From Cytophagales bacterium (lineage in GTDB: Bacteria > Bacteroidota > Bacteroidia > Cytophagales > ES-bin-26): a DNA stretch of 5,601 nt. The number at the start of each line of letters is the position of its first letter. The stretch's first letter is position 1. Location of the stretch: NCBI GenBank assembly GCA_014379925.1, contig JACMKY010000533.1, positions 1-5,601 of the forward strand, written 5' to 3'. Shown one piece after another: positions 1 through 5,601 of the stretch. A program made the position numbers and the translations under genes. A model generated the notes under the pieces. That model was not told the DNA's origin, did not search any database, and saw nothing but the letters and a program-made list of their open reading frames with translations.

Positions 1-1
1 A

Positions 2-78
2 GGGCAGTGGGCAGTAGGCAAAGGGCAGTAGGCAAAGGGCAGTGGGCAAAGGGCAGTGGGCAAAGGGCAGTGCGCAAA
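2..78. repeat. Heptamer repeat array, left arm of a large palindrome
   Basis: Eleven consecutive seven-base units fill this stretch without a gap. They are GGGCAGT and RGGCAAA (R = A or G), alternating after an initial doubled GGGCAGT; the last unit is the variant GCGCAAA. Each unit is the reverse complement of units in the array at 159-315, so the two arrays can pair over about 77 bp. It lies downstream of the permease gene, so it could act in transcription termination or mRNA 3'-end protection, but that is inference. There is no transposase and no unique spacer. Confidence 0.95.
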
Positions 79-158
79 AAGAAGAGAATCGGGAAGGTAA
101 GGGAAAGAACAACTACGCCATCACGAATGCCGCTTTCCCTTCGCTTTTTTATTTCTTG
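79..158. repeat. Spacer between heptamer arrays, with a nested inverted repeat
   Basis: This 80-base non-heptameric spacer separates the two arms. It holds a perfect 9-bp inverted repeat, AAGGGAAAG at 99-107 and CTTTCCCTT at 133-141, around a 25-base loop. Flanking purine-rich (79-98) and pyrimidine-rich (142-158) runs can extend the pairing imperfectly. The whole of 2-315 therefore reads as one nested palindrome rather than two unrelated arrays. No convincing coding sequence is present. Confidence 0.75.
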
Positions 159-315
159 CTTGCCTACTGCCCTTTGCCTACTGCCCTTTGCCTACTGCCC
201 TTTGCCCACTGCCCTTTGCCTACTGCCCTTTGCCTACTGCCCACTGCCTACTGCCCCTTGCCTACTGCCCTTTGCCTACTGCCCTTTACTGCCCACTGCC
301 CTTTGCCTACTGCCC
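159..315. repeat. Heptamer repeat array, right arm of a large palindrome
   Basis: About 22 units, TTTGCCY and ACTGCCC, mostly alternating, are complementary to the left array. The phase slips once at 285-287, where TTT is left without the rest of its unit, and ACTGCCY units are doubled at 236-256 and 288-301. This arm is about twice as long as the left one, as expected if units are gained and lost by slippage. It ends six bases from the permease stop codon (322-324). The array reads open in several frames only because a seven-base period repeats as seven codons per 21 bases; it is not a protein gene. Confidence 0.95.
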
Positions 316-321
316 CAGCGG

Positions 322-1716
322 CTAGCCGCCGAATCGAACGCGCGGGTCGGCCAGGTAATACAGCCAGTCGGCCAGCAACAGCGCCCCGATCTTGGCCAGG
401 GCCAGGCACAGCACAATGCCCATCACGACGGGGTAATTCCTGGCCAGCACCGCATCCATCAGCAGTTGGCCCATCCCGGGGACGGCGAAAATGACTTCGA
501 TCACCAAGGCACCGCCCACCAACGCCGGCAGCAGACCGGTGAAGAGCGTGATCAGCGGGAGGAGGGCGTTGCGGAGCGCGTGCCGGCCGAGCACCTGCCC
601 TTCGGACAATCCCTTGGCCCGCGCCGTCTGGATGTACTCTTGGGATTCCACCTGCCGAAGCGCCTGGTAGAACTGCCCGGTCAGGTAGGGCAACGTGGCC
701 AGCACCAGGCAGCCCACCGGCAGCACCAAGGGAAGCACCCGCGAAGACGCGTACTGGGCAAAACCAGCGGAAAAATCACGCTGCTCGAAAACGGGTAGGA
801 ACACCGTCAGGCCGCTCCCCGTCAACGCCAGCAGCAGGACCAATGCCAGCAGGAAAAGCGGAACGGTGTCGAAAACGTACAAGAGAGCCAGCACTGGCCC
901 GCGCCACCGCCGATGACCCGGGTGAACCAGCCAAACGCCCAGCCACACCGCCAGCAAAAGCGTCAGCAGAATGCTGCTTAGCACCAGGCCGAACGTGTTG
1001 GCCAGGGATTCGCCCAGGAGGTCGGTGACCGGGCGGGAATGCCGGTACGACTGGCCCAGGTTTCCCCGGACGATTCCGCCCAGCCACCGGTGGTACTGGT
1101 TTTCAGTACCGTGCCACCGCACCACCGGAACCAGGTTGCGCCAGGGTTGGGCGTTTCCGACGACGTCCACCCAGCGGGCATCCGCCAGTTGGGCGTGGCG
1201 GGCAAGGTCCGGTGAAGCCGGGAATTGGGCGGCGAGGCCACGGATGCGGGCCAACGTTTTCGCTACTTCGGCTGCTTCTGCCCGGCTGGCGAGCCGGTCC
1301 AGTTGCCGGTTCAAGTCCGCCTTCCGGGCGGGATCGAGCAGCCGTTGAAGTTGCGCCCGGAGGAGGCTTACGGGTCGGTAGTACCGGGCGATTTCCGGCC
1401 AGTTGCCGTATCGGGAGATCAGCCGACCCAACCAACGGCGGTCGCGGACGGAGGCGAGGCGGTGCAGGGTATCGGGTTCGGCGAGCGTTTGCAGGCTTAG
1501 GTAAAAGAGGGGGAGGTCCTGACCGGTTTTCTGAAGGTACTGTTTCCCGGTTTTGAGTTCGTTCCCGACGGAGGTGCTTCCCAAACGGGCGTCGTCGCCG
1601 GGCTGGTCGGGGGTGACCACGCCGGCGGCCAGCCGGCTCAGCACGAAAACGGCGGAGGTAATCAGCCAGAGGGTGGGCAAGAGCAGCCGGATCCGTTTCC
1701 AGAGGTAGCCAACCAT
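322..1716 (-). CDS. Peptide-type ABC transporter permease (DppB/OppB family) with enlarged periplasmic loop
   Basis: This is an inner-membrane permease of a binding-protein-dependent importer for peptides or similar solutes, 464 aa. A first membrane helix lies at about residues 11-32. Conserved family segments follow: LPLFYLSL (68-75), RWLGGIVRGNLG (210-221), helices near 240-264, 273-299 and 326-345, then the EAA loop ARAKGLSEGQVL...LP (365-387) that docks on the ATPase. Two more helices and the typical DPRVRF C-terminus complete it. Family members are usually about 310-340 aa. The excess is an insertion at about 76-200 between helices 1 and 2, hence periplasmic, with a basic, helix-rich stretch at 115-165. 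The start lies three bases after the binding-protein stop, so the two are probably co-transcribed and translationally coupled. The exact substrate cannot be told. A DppC partner is not visible before the palindrome or the window edge. Confidence 0.93.
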   Translation of the reverse strand: MVGYLWKRIRLLLPTLWLITSAVFVLSRLAAGVVTPDQPGDDARLGSTSVGNELKTGKQYLQKTGQDLPLFYLSLQTLAEPDTLHRLASVRDRRWLGRLISRYGNWPEIARYYRPVSLLRAQLQRLLDPARKADLNRQLDRLASRAEAAEVAKTLARIRGLAAQFPASPDLARHAQLADARWVDVVGNAQPWRNLVPVVRWHGTENQYHRWLGGIVRGNLGQSYRHSRPVTDLLGESLANTFGLVLSSILLTLLLAVWLGVWLVHPGHRRWRGPVLALLYVFDTVPLFLLALVLLLALTGSGLTVFLPVFEQRDFSAGFAQYASSRVLPLVLPVGCLVLATLPYLTGQFYQALRQVESQEYIQTARAKGLSEGQVLGRHALRNALLPLITLFTGLLPALVGGALVIEVIFAVPGMGQLLMDAVLARNYPVVMGIVLCLALAKIGALLLADWLYYLADPRVRFGG

Positions 1717-1719
1717 CGC

Positions 1720-3453
1720 TCAGGGCGTTTGCAGGGTAAACGCACCCACGTCGTAGAACGGTTTCACGCCCGATGCCTTGACGTTGGTGAAGCGGCGGTG
1801 GATGGCCAGCCGCTCCTGGCTGAAGTAGAGGAAAATCAGGTTGCTTTCTTCGTGCATGATTGCCTGGAGTCGTTTCAGCGGGCCGGCTTTGCGGGCTACG
1901 TCCGGCGCCTGGCCGATGACCTCGATCAACGAGTCGCTTTCGGCCGTGCCGAAGCCGGTGTGGTTCCGGCCGTTTTCCTGGGCGCTTTCCGAGTGGTAAT
2001 AAGGTTTGAGGTTGGGAACGAAGGGAGGGCCGGAAAGCTGACGGATGCACGCTTCGAACTGGTGGGACTTCAGGCTTTGGAACAACAACTGGTTTTCCAT
2101 GGGTTGAACGGTTACCGGAATGCCGAGTTGGGCCGCCGCCCGTTGGAAGATGAGCGCCGTGTTCTCGTGGGCGGGATCCCCGGTTCGGTAACAGAGGGTC
2201 AGCGTCAGGGAAATTTCCTCTTCTTCGGCCTGCTTCACCCAGCGGCCATCCCGTCTTTGCCAACCGGCTTCCCGCAGCAGCCGTTCCGCTTCGGCCACAT
2301 CGTACCGACGGGGCCGGATGGCCCGGTTGTAATAGTTCAGGTCTTTCGGACTCACCAAGCCCACCGTCGGAATGGCGAAGCCCCGTTGGGTAGCCTGGAT
2401 AACCGCGTTCACGTCCACCAAGTGCGCCAGGGCTTGCCGGGTTTTGCGGTGGGCCAGCTTGGGCAGGCGGCCATTCAGGCCGATGAACGTCACTTTGAAG
2501 GTTTGGGGCGTAAACAAGGCGTAGTTTTGCCGGATGGTGGCGTCTTTCCGGAGGCGAACAAATTCTCCCGCGGGTATCTCCGCCAGCACGTCCAGTTGCC
2601 GGTTCTTGAGCAACACCAGGGCGGTGGTGACGTCGGGAATGATCCGGAAACTCAGCGCGGGCGGATGGGCCGTGAGGTGGCTGATCCGCAGGGGAGCCGC
2701 CCACCAGCCGGGCTTTTTGGTCAGCCGCAGGTACCCCGTTTTCCACTCCTCCAGCGCGTACCCCCCGCTACCGCGCAGCAGCGTGCGATCCCGGGCGAAC
2801 GGTTCGTCGTTGAACAACGCCGCGAAAGCCCTGACGTTCGGGTGGGAACTCAACTGGTCGAACTGGTTCATCAATTGAGGAAGCGTAAACGGGGTAAGCA
2901 ATCCTTTCGGATCGAACAGGTAAGCCGGCAGGATAAAAAAATCCCCGGTGTCGAAGAGCATGTCCGGCGTGTAACCCCGGCCCACGATGGTGAACCGGCG
3001 GGGGTTGGTCGAATCGGGTCGGATGTCGCGGATGAATTCGTACCGGGGGCGCCACGCTTCGTTGTTGACCAGGGGGCACTGGATGACTTTCATCGAGAAG
3101 ATTACGTCCTGCACCGTGACGGAGCGGCCGTTGTCCCACTTCGCTTCCGGGCGCAGGGTGTACGTGAAACGGGTCAGCGAATCCTGCCGCTCTACCAACG
3201 GCAGGCTCCCAACCAGCAAGGGTTTGTATTGGTTGTCGGCCAGGTCAACCATCAACAAACTCTGGAAGAGTAGGTTCACCATTTGGAATGCGCCGATGGT
3301 TGGGCCGTAATTGACCGGATTCAGCGATTCCGGGTCGGCGGCCAGCCGCACGCGTACGCTTACTTCGGCCGTCTCCCGCCGGGAACTGACGGAACAGGCA
3401 AAAAGCAGGGTTGCGAAGAGAAAATAACGAAAAAGGGGAAGGACGGCGCGCAT
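1720..3453 (-). CDS. ABC transporter substrate-binding lipoprotein, family 5 (peptide/nickel type)
   Basis: This 577-aa solute-binding protein captures peptides or similar ligands and delivers them to the permease encoded three bases downstream. A lipoprotein signal peptide ends in lipobox LFAC, with the lipidated cysteine at residue 20. ADPESLNP (39-46) is the usual start of the mature family-5 domain. The signature FTYTLRPEAKWDNG...VTVQDVIFS spans 96-120. Other family landmarks are GSGGYALEEWKTG (228-240), the RKTRQALAHLVDVNAV segment (336-351), YDVAEAERLLREAGW (384-398) and FLYFSQERLAIHRR (541-554). Length is normal and no frame break is seen. The start is supported by the signal peptide. 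A Bacteroidota-type promoter candidate lies just upstream, and the first ~40 codons have an imperfect copy at 5409-5523. DppA-, OppA- and NikA-like substrates cannot be separated by eye. Confidence 0.94.
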   Translation of the reverse strand: MRAVLPLFRYFLFATLLFACSVSSRRETAEVSVRVRLAADPESLNPVNYGPTIGAFQMVNLLFQSLLMVDLADNQYKPLLVGSLPLVERQDSLTRFTYTLRPEAKWDNGRSVTVQDVIFSMKVIQCPLVNNEAWRPRYEFIRDIRPDSTNPRRFTIVGRGYTPDMLFDTGDFFILPAYLFDPKGLLTPFTLPQLMNQFDQLSSHPNVRAFAALFNDEPFARDRTLLRGSGGYALEEWKTGYLRLTKKPGWWAAPLRISHLTAHPPALSFRIIPDVTTALVLLKNRQLDVLAEIPAGEFVRLRKDATIRQNYALFTPQTFKVTFIGLNGRLPKLAHRKTRQALAHLVDVNAVIQATQRGFAIPTVGLVSPKDLNYYNRAIRPRRYDVAEAERLLREAGWQRRDGRWVKQAEEEEISLTLTLCYRTGDPAHENTALIFQRAAAQLGIPVTVQPMENQLLFQSLKSHQFEACIRQLSGPPFVPNLKPYYHSESAQENGRNHTGFGTAESDSLIEVIGQAPDVARKAGPLKRLQAIMHEESNLIFLYFSQERLAIHRRFTNVKASGVKPFYDVGAFTLQTP

Positions 3454-3532
3454 ACGGGGTTTCCGTTAGGGAGCACCCAAGTTAACAAAACTTCGGAGGA
3501 TGTCAAATTCGCCGGAACGGTTGCCGACCGAA
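3333..3532 (-). repeat. Direct repeat copy 1: promoter and signal-peptide end of the binding-protein gene
   Basis: This 200-base segment aligns with 5409-5601 in the same orientation at roughly 80% identity by hand. There is one 6-base (two-codon) gap in the coding part and one single-base gap just upstream of the ATG. The similarity covers about 40 codons and about 80 bases of upstream DNA. It stops at or near codon 40 on the coding side. The other end is unknown because copy 2 runs off the window. Confidence 0.85.
3477..3507 (-). promoter_or_regulatory. Candidate Bacteroidota promoter of the transporter operon
   Basis: On the minus strand, TTTG (3507-3504) is followed after 19 bases by TAACTTGG (3484-3477), one mismatch from the Bacteroidota -7 element TAnnTTTG. 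Transcription would begin near 3470, giving a leader of under 20 bases before the ATG at 3453. No Shine-Dalgarno sequence is obvious in that leader, as is common in this phylum. The -7 region and the GACATCC...CGAAGTTT block between the elements recur in the copy at 5546-5576, while the -33 element itself is less conserved. Confidence 0.4.
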
Positions 3533-3726
3533 TGGGTATTTTCGCCATTACGAAGGGCGCCGCAACCCTGGTACCACCCCCATCTCTGACGCACTTGGGT
3601 AGCATTGCATTGTCCGGGATCAATTGTGCACCTGACCAGTAGCGGGGGACTGCCTTGGTTTTCTCGGCAAATTGACGGCCTTGAAATTTGCGTCAAAGCC
3701 AACTGGAAACCTGGTAACGGCGTCGA

Positions 3727-4539
3727 TCAGAATTTCAGCCCTGCTTGAAAGCCGAAGGACTGATTGCGGACTATTCTGCCCACGGGTATTTTGGTACCGT
3801 ACGGGTTGGGTGATGTTTTTCCGTTAATGCCAGGTTCGTTTCCAGCACCGGAATGACCATTCATAATTCCGGGATTGAATTCAAACTCAAAGGTGAGGCG
3901 AGTAATTCTTTCTACTGGTGCCCCCTCCAGACCAAGGCCCAATGTCAGTCGGCGCAGGGGTATTTCCAGGCCGGCCGAAAACAGCGGTGAAATTTCAAGC
4001 CTGGTTAGTCGCCGATAGTCGTTTCCCCAAAAATCACTCCGGAAACCCAAACGGCAGTCCAGGCGGTTGCCCACCAGCAGAAACGGCACTACTTTAGAAT
4101 TTTGGTCTCTACGAAACTTCACGGCGAAGTCCAAGAACAAGTTATCAAAACGATTGTTGGTGTACTGCCCGGAAAGCAGGTCTTCCACGTAACCGGTTGT
4201 TAGCCGATTGTATTTCCGGTTTGAAAGGAAGCCGCGCTGACGGTAACCTCCTCCCCAGATCAGATGCACTTTCCGGGACGTTTCCGCTTCGTAGTAGACC
4301 AGGAAGCTGAATCCGGTTCGGTTGTAGCCTCCGCTACCCTCCAGAAATAACGTATCGTTGGAAAATTTGGGAGGTACAATAGTGGGTATGTTTTCGTATA
4401 CTTGATTGGTAAAATTGATTCCTATCTTGAAACCCAGGTTCGGCAACCGCTGATTCCACGCCCGTTTCTGACCCCAACCGGGCGCCGATGCACTCGAAAA
4501 CAGTAAGAAAGTAAAAACCAATCTTGCGACGTATACCAT
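3727..4539 (-). CDS. Outer-membrane beta-barrel protein (porin/PorT-like)
   Basis: This 270-aa predicted outer-membrane protein begins with a signal peptide of about 23 residues (hydrophobic core VFTFLLFSS, likely cleavage before QKRAW). The mature chain has alternating polar/hydrophobic strands, for example LGFKIGINF (35-43), FSFLVYYE (77-84), LFLDFAVKFR (124-133), LTLGLGLEG (188-196) and LTFEFEF (205-211). It ends SFGFQAGLKF; a terminal Phe is typical of barrels inserted by the BAM machinery. The pattern resembles the small barrel families common in Bacteroidota, whose individual functions are mostly unknown. The start is chosen because it gives a complete signal peptide. It sits alone, 273 bases before the transporter gene and 105 bases after the small lipoprotein gene. 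Base composition is more AT-rich than the transporter genes. The barrel class is fairly sure; a specific role is not. Confidence 0.8.
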   Translation of the reverse strand: MVYVARLVFTFLLFSSASAPGWGQKRAWNQRLPNLGFKIGINFTNQVYENIPTIVPPKFSNDTLFLEGSGGYNRTGFSFLVYYEAETSRKVHLIWGGGYRQRGFLSNRKYNRLTTGYVEDLLSGQYTNNRFDNLFLDFAVKFRRDQNSKVVPFLLVGNRLDCRLGFRSDFWGNDYRRLTRLEISPLFSAGLEIPLRRLTLGLGLEGAPVERITRLTFEFEFNPGIMNGHSGAGNEPGINGKTSPNPYGTKIPVGRIVRNQSFGFQAGLKF

Positions 4540-4607
4540 TGGCTGTCAGCGTCTGTGTAGAACCTTGGAAATGCGTACCCACCTATTGCTGTAAACCAGT
4601 CCGAAAT

Positions 4608-4644
4608 AAGTCTGATATTGTGCTTACTGGACTTTTTCAGACCT
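4608..4644 (-). terminator. Weak candidate terminator after the small lipoprotein gene
   Basis: Directly after the TAA stop, the minus strand reads AGGTCTGA (4644-4637), then a 21-base loop, then TCAGACTT (4615-4608). This makes an eight-pair stem with one G-T wobble. It is followed only by ATTTCGG, so the U-tract is poor. It may separate the lipoprotein gene from the barrel gene downstream, but the long loop makes the call weak. Confidence 0.25.
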
Positions 4645-5088
4645 TTATTTTTCCAATACTGTTTCGTGGGTATAAGTAGGGGAAATAAAAGTCGTCTTTA
4701 GTTTCACTTCTCTTCCGGGAATCGCGGCCACACTAACCGTTTGCGTATACACCGGTTCGTGAACAAAATGAACCACCAACGTATCCAGGGAATGAAAGCC
4801 AATTTGCCAGAAGATAAAGCCATCCTCGTACAGATGTTCAATTATAGTTTTGTTGTTGGCACTGACGAACGCCAGTTCAGATGGGGGCCAAAATCCCTTC
4901 TGCTTTTTATATTCAAAGATCGCTTCCACAAAGCGTAACGGGGGGCGAAGTTTCTTCTTCTTTGCCTTGATTCCCACTGGAAACGAAAAATTAGTGAACG
5001 GGCGTCCTTGATGGGTAAAACAAGAACTCAGAATGAGCACTACAATGAACAGGGGCACGTAAAGCCGGATTCTCTTAGTCATTGTCAT
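4645..5088 (-). CDS. Small lipoprotein of unknown function
   Basis: This 147-aa protein has a basic N-terminus (TKRIR), a hydrophobic stretch at about residues 9-19 and lipobox LSSC with the cysteine at residue 23, so it should be lipid-anchored in the envelope. A very basic patch (KAKKKKLRPP, about 41-50) follows, and the C-terminal half looks rich in beta strands (TLVVHFVHEP, TVSVAAIPGREVKLKTTF). I do not recognise a family. The ATG overlaps by ATGA (5088-5085) with the stop codon of the broken upstream frame, so the two were probably an operon with coupled translation. A second in-frame ATG two codons later (5082) would give the same signal peptide. The gene itself looks intact, and it is AT-richer than the transporter genes. 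Confidence 0.75.
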   Translation of the reverse strand: MTMTKRIRLYVPLFIVVLILSSCFTHQGRPFTNFSFPVGIKAKKKKLRPPLRFVEAIFEYKKQKGFWPPSELAFVSANNKTIIEHLYEDGFIFWQIGFHSLDTLVVHFVHEPVYTQTVSVAAIPGREVKLKTTFISPTYTHETVLEK

Positions 5089-5523
5089 AAATACAATCCT
5101 ATTCGAAGTTGTACATTAGGGCTTACCAGAATAGCATCCTTGCGCGGTCTTTCAAACAAATATTTTGCCGCAATACCCAACCCCAACTCCCCCAATGGCC
5201 CACGTTTCGTTGAATGCCCCAGTAGGGTAGTAAAAAGGCAAACGGATCGCTGTACAAATTCTTCTGCGCAAGGGATGTTAGTTTTACCCCGCCATCTAAC
5301 CCGATAAAATTGCCGATGTTTTGTCTTCGAGGCAACGATCTTGGACGCAAGCGGTAATAACACCGACCCATCCCATCCGCATTTCATCTACGTCTAAACC
5401 TAATGCCAGGTCGGCGGTCAGCCGCACGCGCACGTCGGCCGTCTCGCGTTGGGGATCGCCGGAACAGCCAAAAAGCAGGGGTATGAGCAAAAGACAACGA
5501 AAAAGGGGAAGGAAAGCGCGCAT
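5085..5523 (-). pseudogene. Frameshifted chimeric gene: binding-protein signal peptide joined to a barrel-like C-terminus
   Basis: The first ~38 codons (5523-5409) match the start of the binding lipoprotein, including lipobox LFGC with Cys20 and RETADVRVRLTAD. After 5409 the similarity ends but the frame stays open to a stop at 5296. Protein-like sequence then continues in a second frame (NIGNFIGLDGGVKLTSLAQK, about 5320-5260, on to LLPYWG) and in a third (GPLGELGLGIAAKYLF ... NVQLRIGLYL) ending in TGA at 5085-5087. Restoring one A in the run at 5319-5322 and one G in the run at 5217-5220 would give a single 146-codon frame. The final strands resemble an outer-membrane barrel. The ATGA overlap with the next gene supports the third frame as the true end. 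Alternatives are sequencing errors in homopolymers, or a short real gene starting at 5387 in the third frame. Confidence 0.6.
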
Positions 5524-5601
5524 ACGGGATTCCGTTGGGATGCGCCCAAATTAACCAAACTTCGGGGGATGTCAGGTGCGCGGGGACGACCGCCGGCCGA
5601 A
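5409..5601 (-). repeat. Direct repeat copy 2: promoter and signal-peptide end of a binding-protein gene
   Basis: This partner of 3333-3532 has 193 bases in the window. It keeps the upstream block GACATCC...CGAAGTTT, the ATG with MRA.LPLFR, the lipobox region and the RETA.V...VRL segment. Differences are spread through coding and noncoding parts alike. It still aligns at the last base of the window, so the true extent on that side is unknown. On the other side it ends abruptly at 5409. Confidence 0.85.
5546..5576 (-). promoter_or_regulatory. Candidate promoter of the chimeric gene (copy of the transporter promoter)
   Basis: On the minus strand, TAATTTGG (5553-5546) occupies the same place relative to its ATG as the -7 element of the transporter operon, with the same 19-base spacer. 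The -33 position reads CCTG (5576-5573) instead of TTTG, so this copy may be weaker. If active, it would drive the broken frame and the lipoprotein gene coupled to it. Confidence 0.3.

Noticed and set aside
2..315. CRISPR array
   Set aside because: Repeats are seven bases long, contiguous and without unique spacers, and the two arrays are inverted relative to each other; no cas gene is present.
7..798. Plus-strand open frames through the heptamer arrays (7-798 and 42-494)
   Set aside because: They are open only because the seven-base repeat gives a seven-residue cysteine/leucine/proline pattern in more than one frame; the rest is antisense to the permease gene, and there is no signal, domain or plausible start.
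1103..2746. Long minus-strand open frame (547 codons) overlapping both transporter genes in another frame
   Set aside because: It is very rich in Pro, Arg and Gly, typical of an out-of-frame reading of G+C-rich DNA, and it crosses the boundary of two well-supported genes.
1729..3273. Long plus-strand open frame (514 codons) antisense to the binding-protein gene
   Set aside because: It is a shadow of a high-G+C gene: the minus strand carries a full lipoprotein and family-5 signature, while this frame has no recognisable domain or membrane/signal pattern.
3667..3691. Inverted repeat GCAAATT/AATTTGC as terminator of the barrel gene
   Set aside because: The stem is only seven AT-rich pairs with an 11-base loop and has no T-run after it on the minus strand, so it may be chance.
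3466..3702. 78-codon minus-strand frame upstream of the binding-protein gene
   Set aside because: It covers the proposed promoter, has no signal or domain, and the aligned copy at 5546-5601 does not keep its stop codon or most of its residues.
4741..4938. Plus-strand 65-codon frame opposite the small lipoprotein
   Set aside because: It is antisense to a gene with a clear lipobox and start/stop overlap, and has no supporting features of its own.

Overview
The window looks like chromosomal DNA of a Bacteroidota bacterium, probably from the Cytophagales (Spirosoma/Larkinella-like). The clues are lipoprotein signal peptides without clear Shine-Dalgarno sites, promoter candidates of the TTTG / TAnnTTTG type, short outer-membrane beta-barrel proteins ending in an aromatic residue, and arrays of a seven-base GGGCAGT/RGGCAAA unit. 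The genus is inference. Every supported gene lies on the minus strand, so the genes read from right to left.

Reading order. (1) 5601-5409 is an imperfect copy, about 80% identical by hand alignment, of the promoter and signal-peptide end of the transporter gene that lies 2 kb further on. (2) 5523-5085 is a broken reading frame. Its first part is that signal-peptide copy; the rest runs through three frames and ends in beta-barrel-like strands. (3) A small lipoprotein of unknown function (5088-4645) overlaps the end of the broken frame by ATGA. (4) An outer-membrane beta-barrel protein follows (4539-3727). (5) The second promoter copy leads into a peptide-type ABC transporter operon: a family-5 substrate-binding lipoprotein (3453-1720), then a DppB/OppB-type permease (1716-322) starting three bases after it. 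(6) Six bases past the permease stop begins a large imperfect palindrome (315-2) made of heptamer repeats.

How it fits together. The binding lipoprotein and the permease should form part of an importer for peptides or similar solutes. A second permease (DppC-like) and ATPases, which such importers need, are not in the window. The permease carries an extra segment of roughly 120 residues in its first periplasmic loop.

The block 3533-5408 is visibly AT-richer than the transporter genes and is flanked by the two direct copies of the transporter's 5' end. This suggests a rearrangement: either the block was brought in by recombination or duplication, or the body of a tandem paralogue was lost and replaced. 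I see no RNA gene, transposase, CRISPR array or phage gene.
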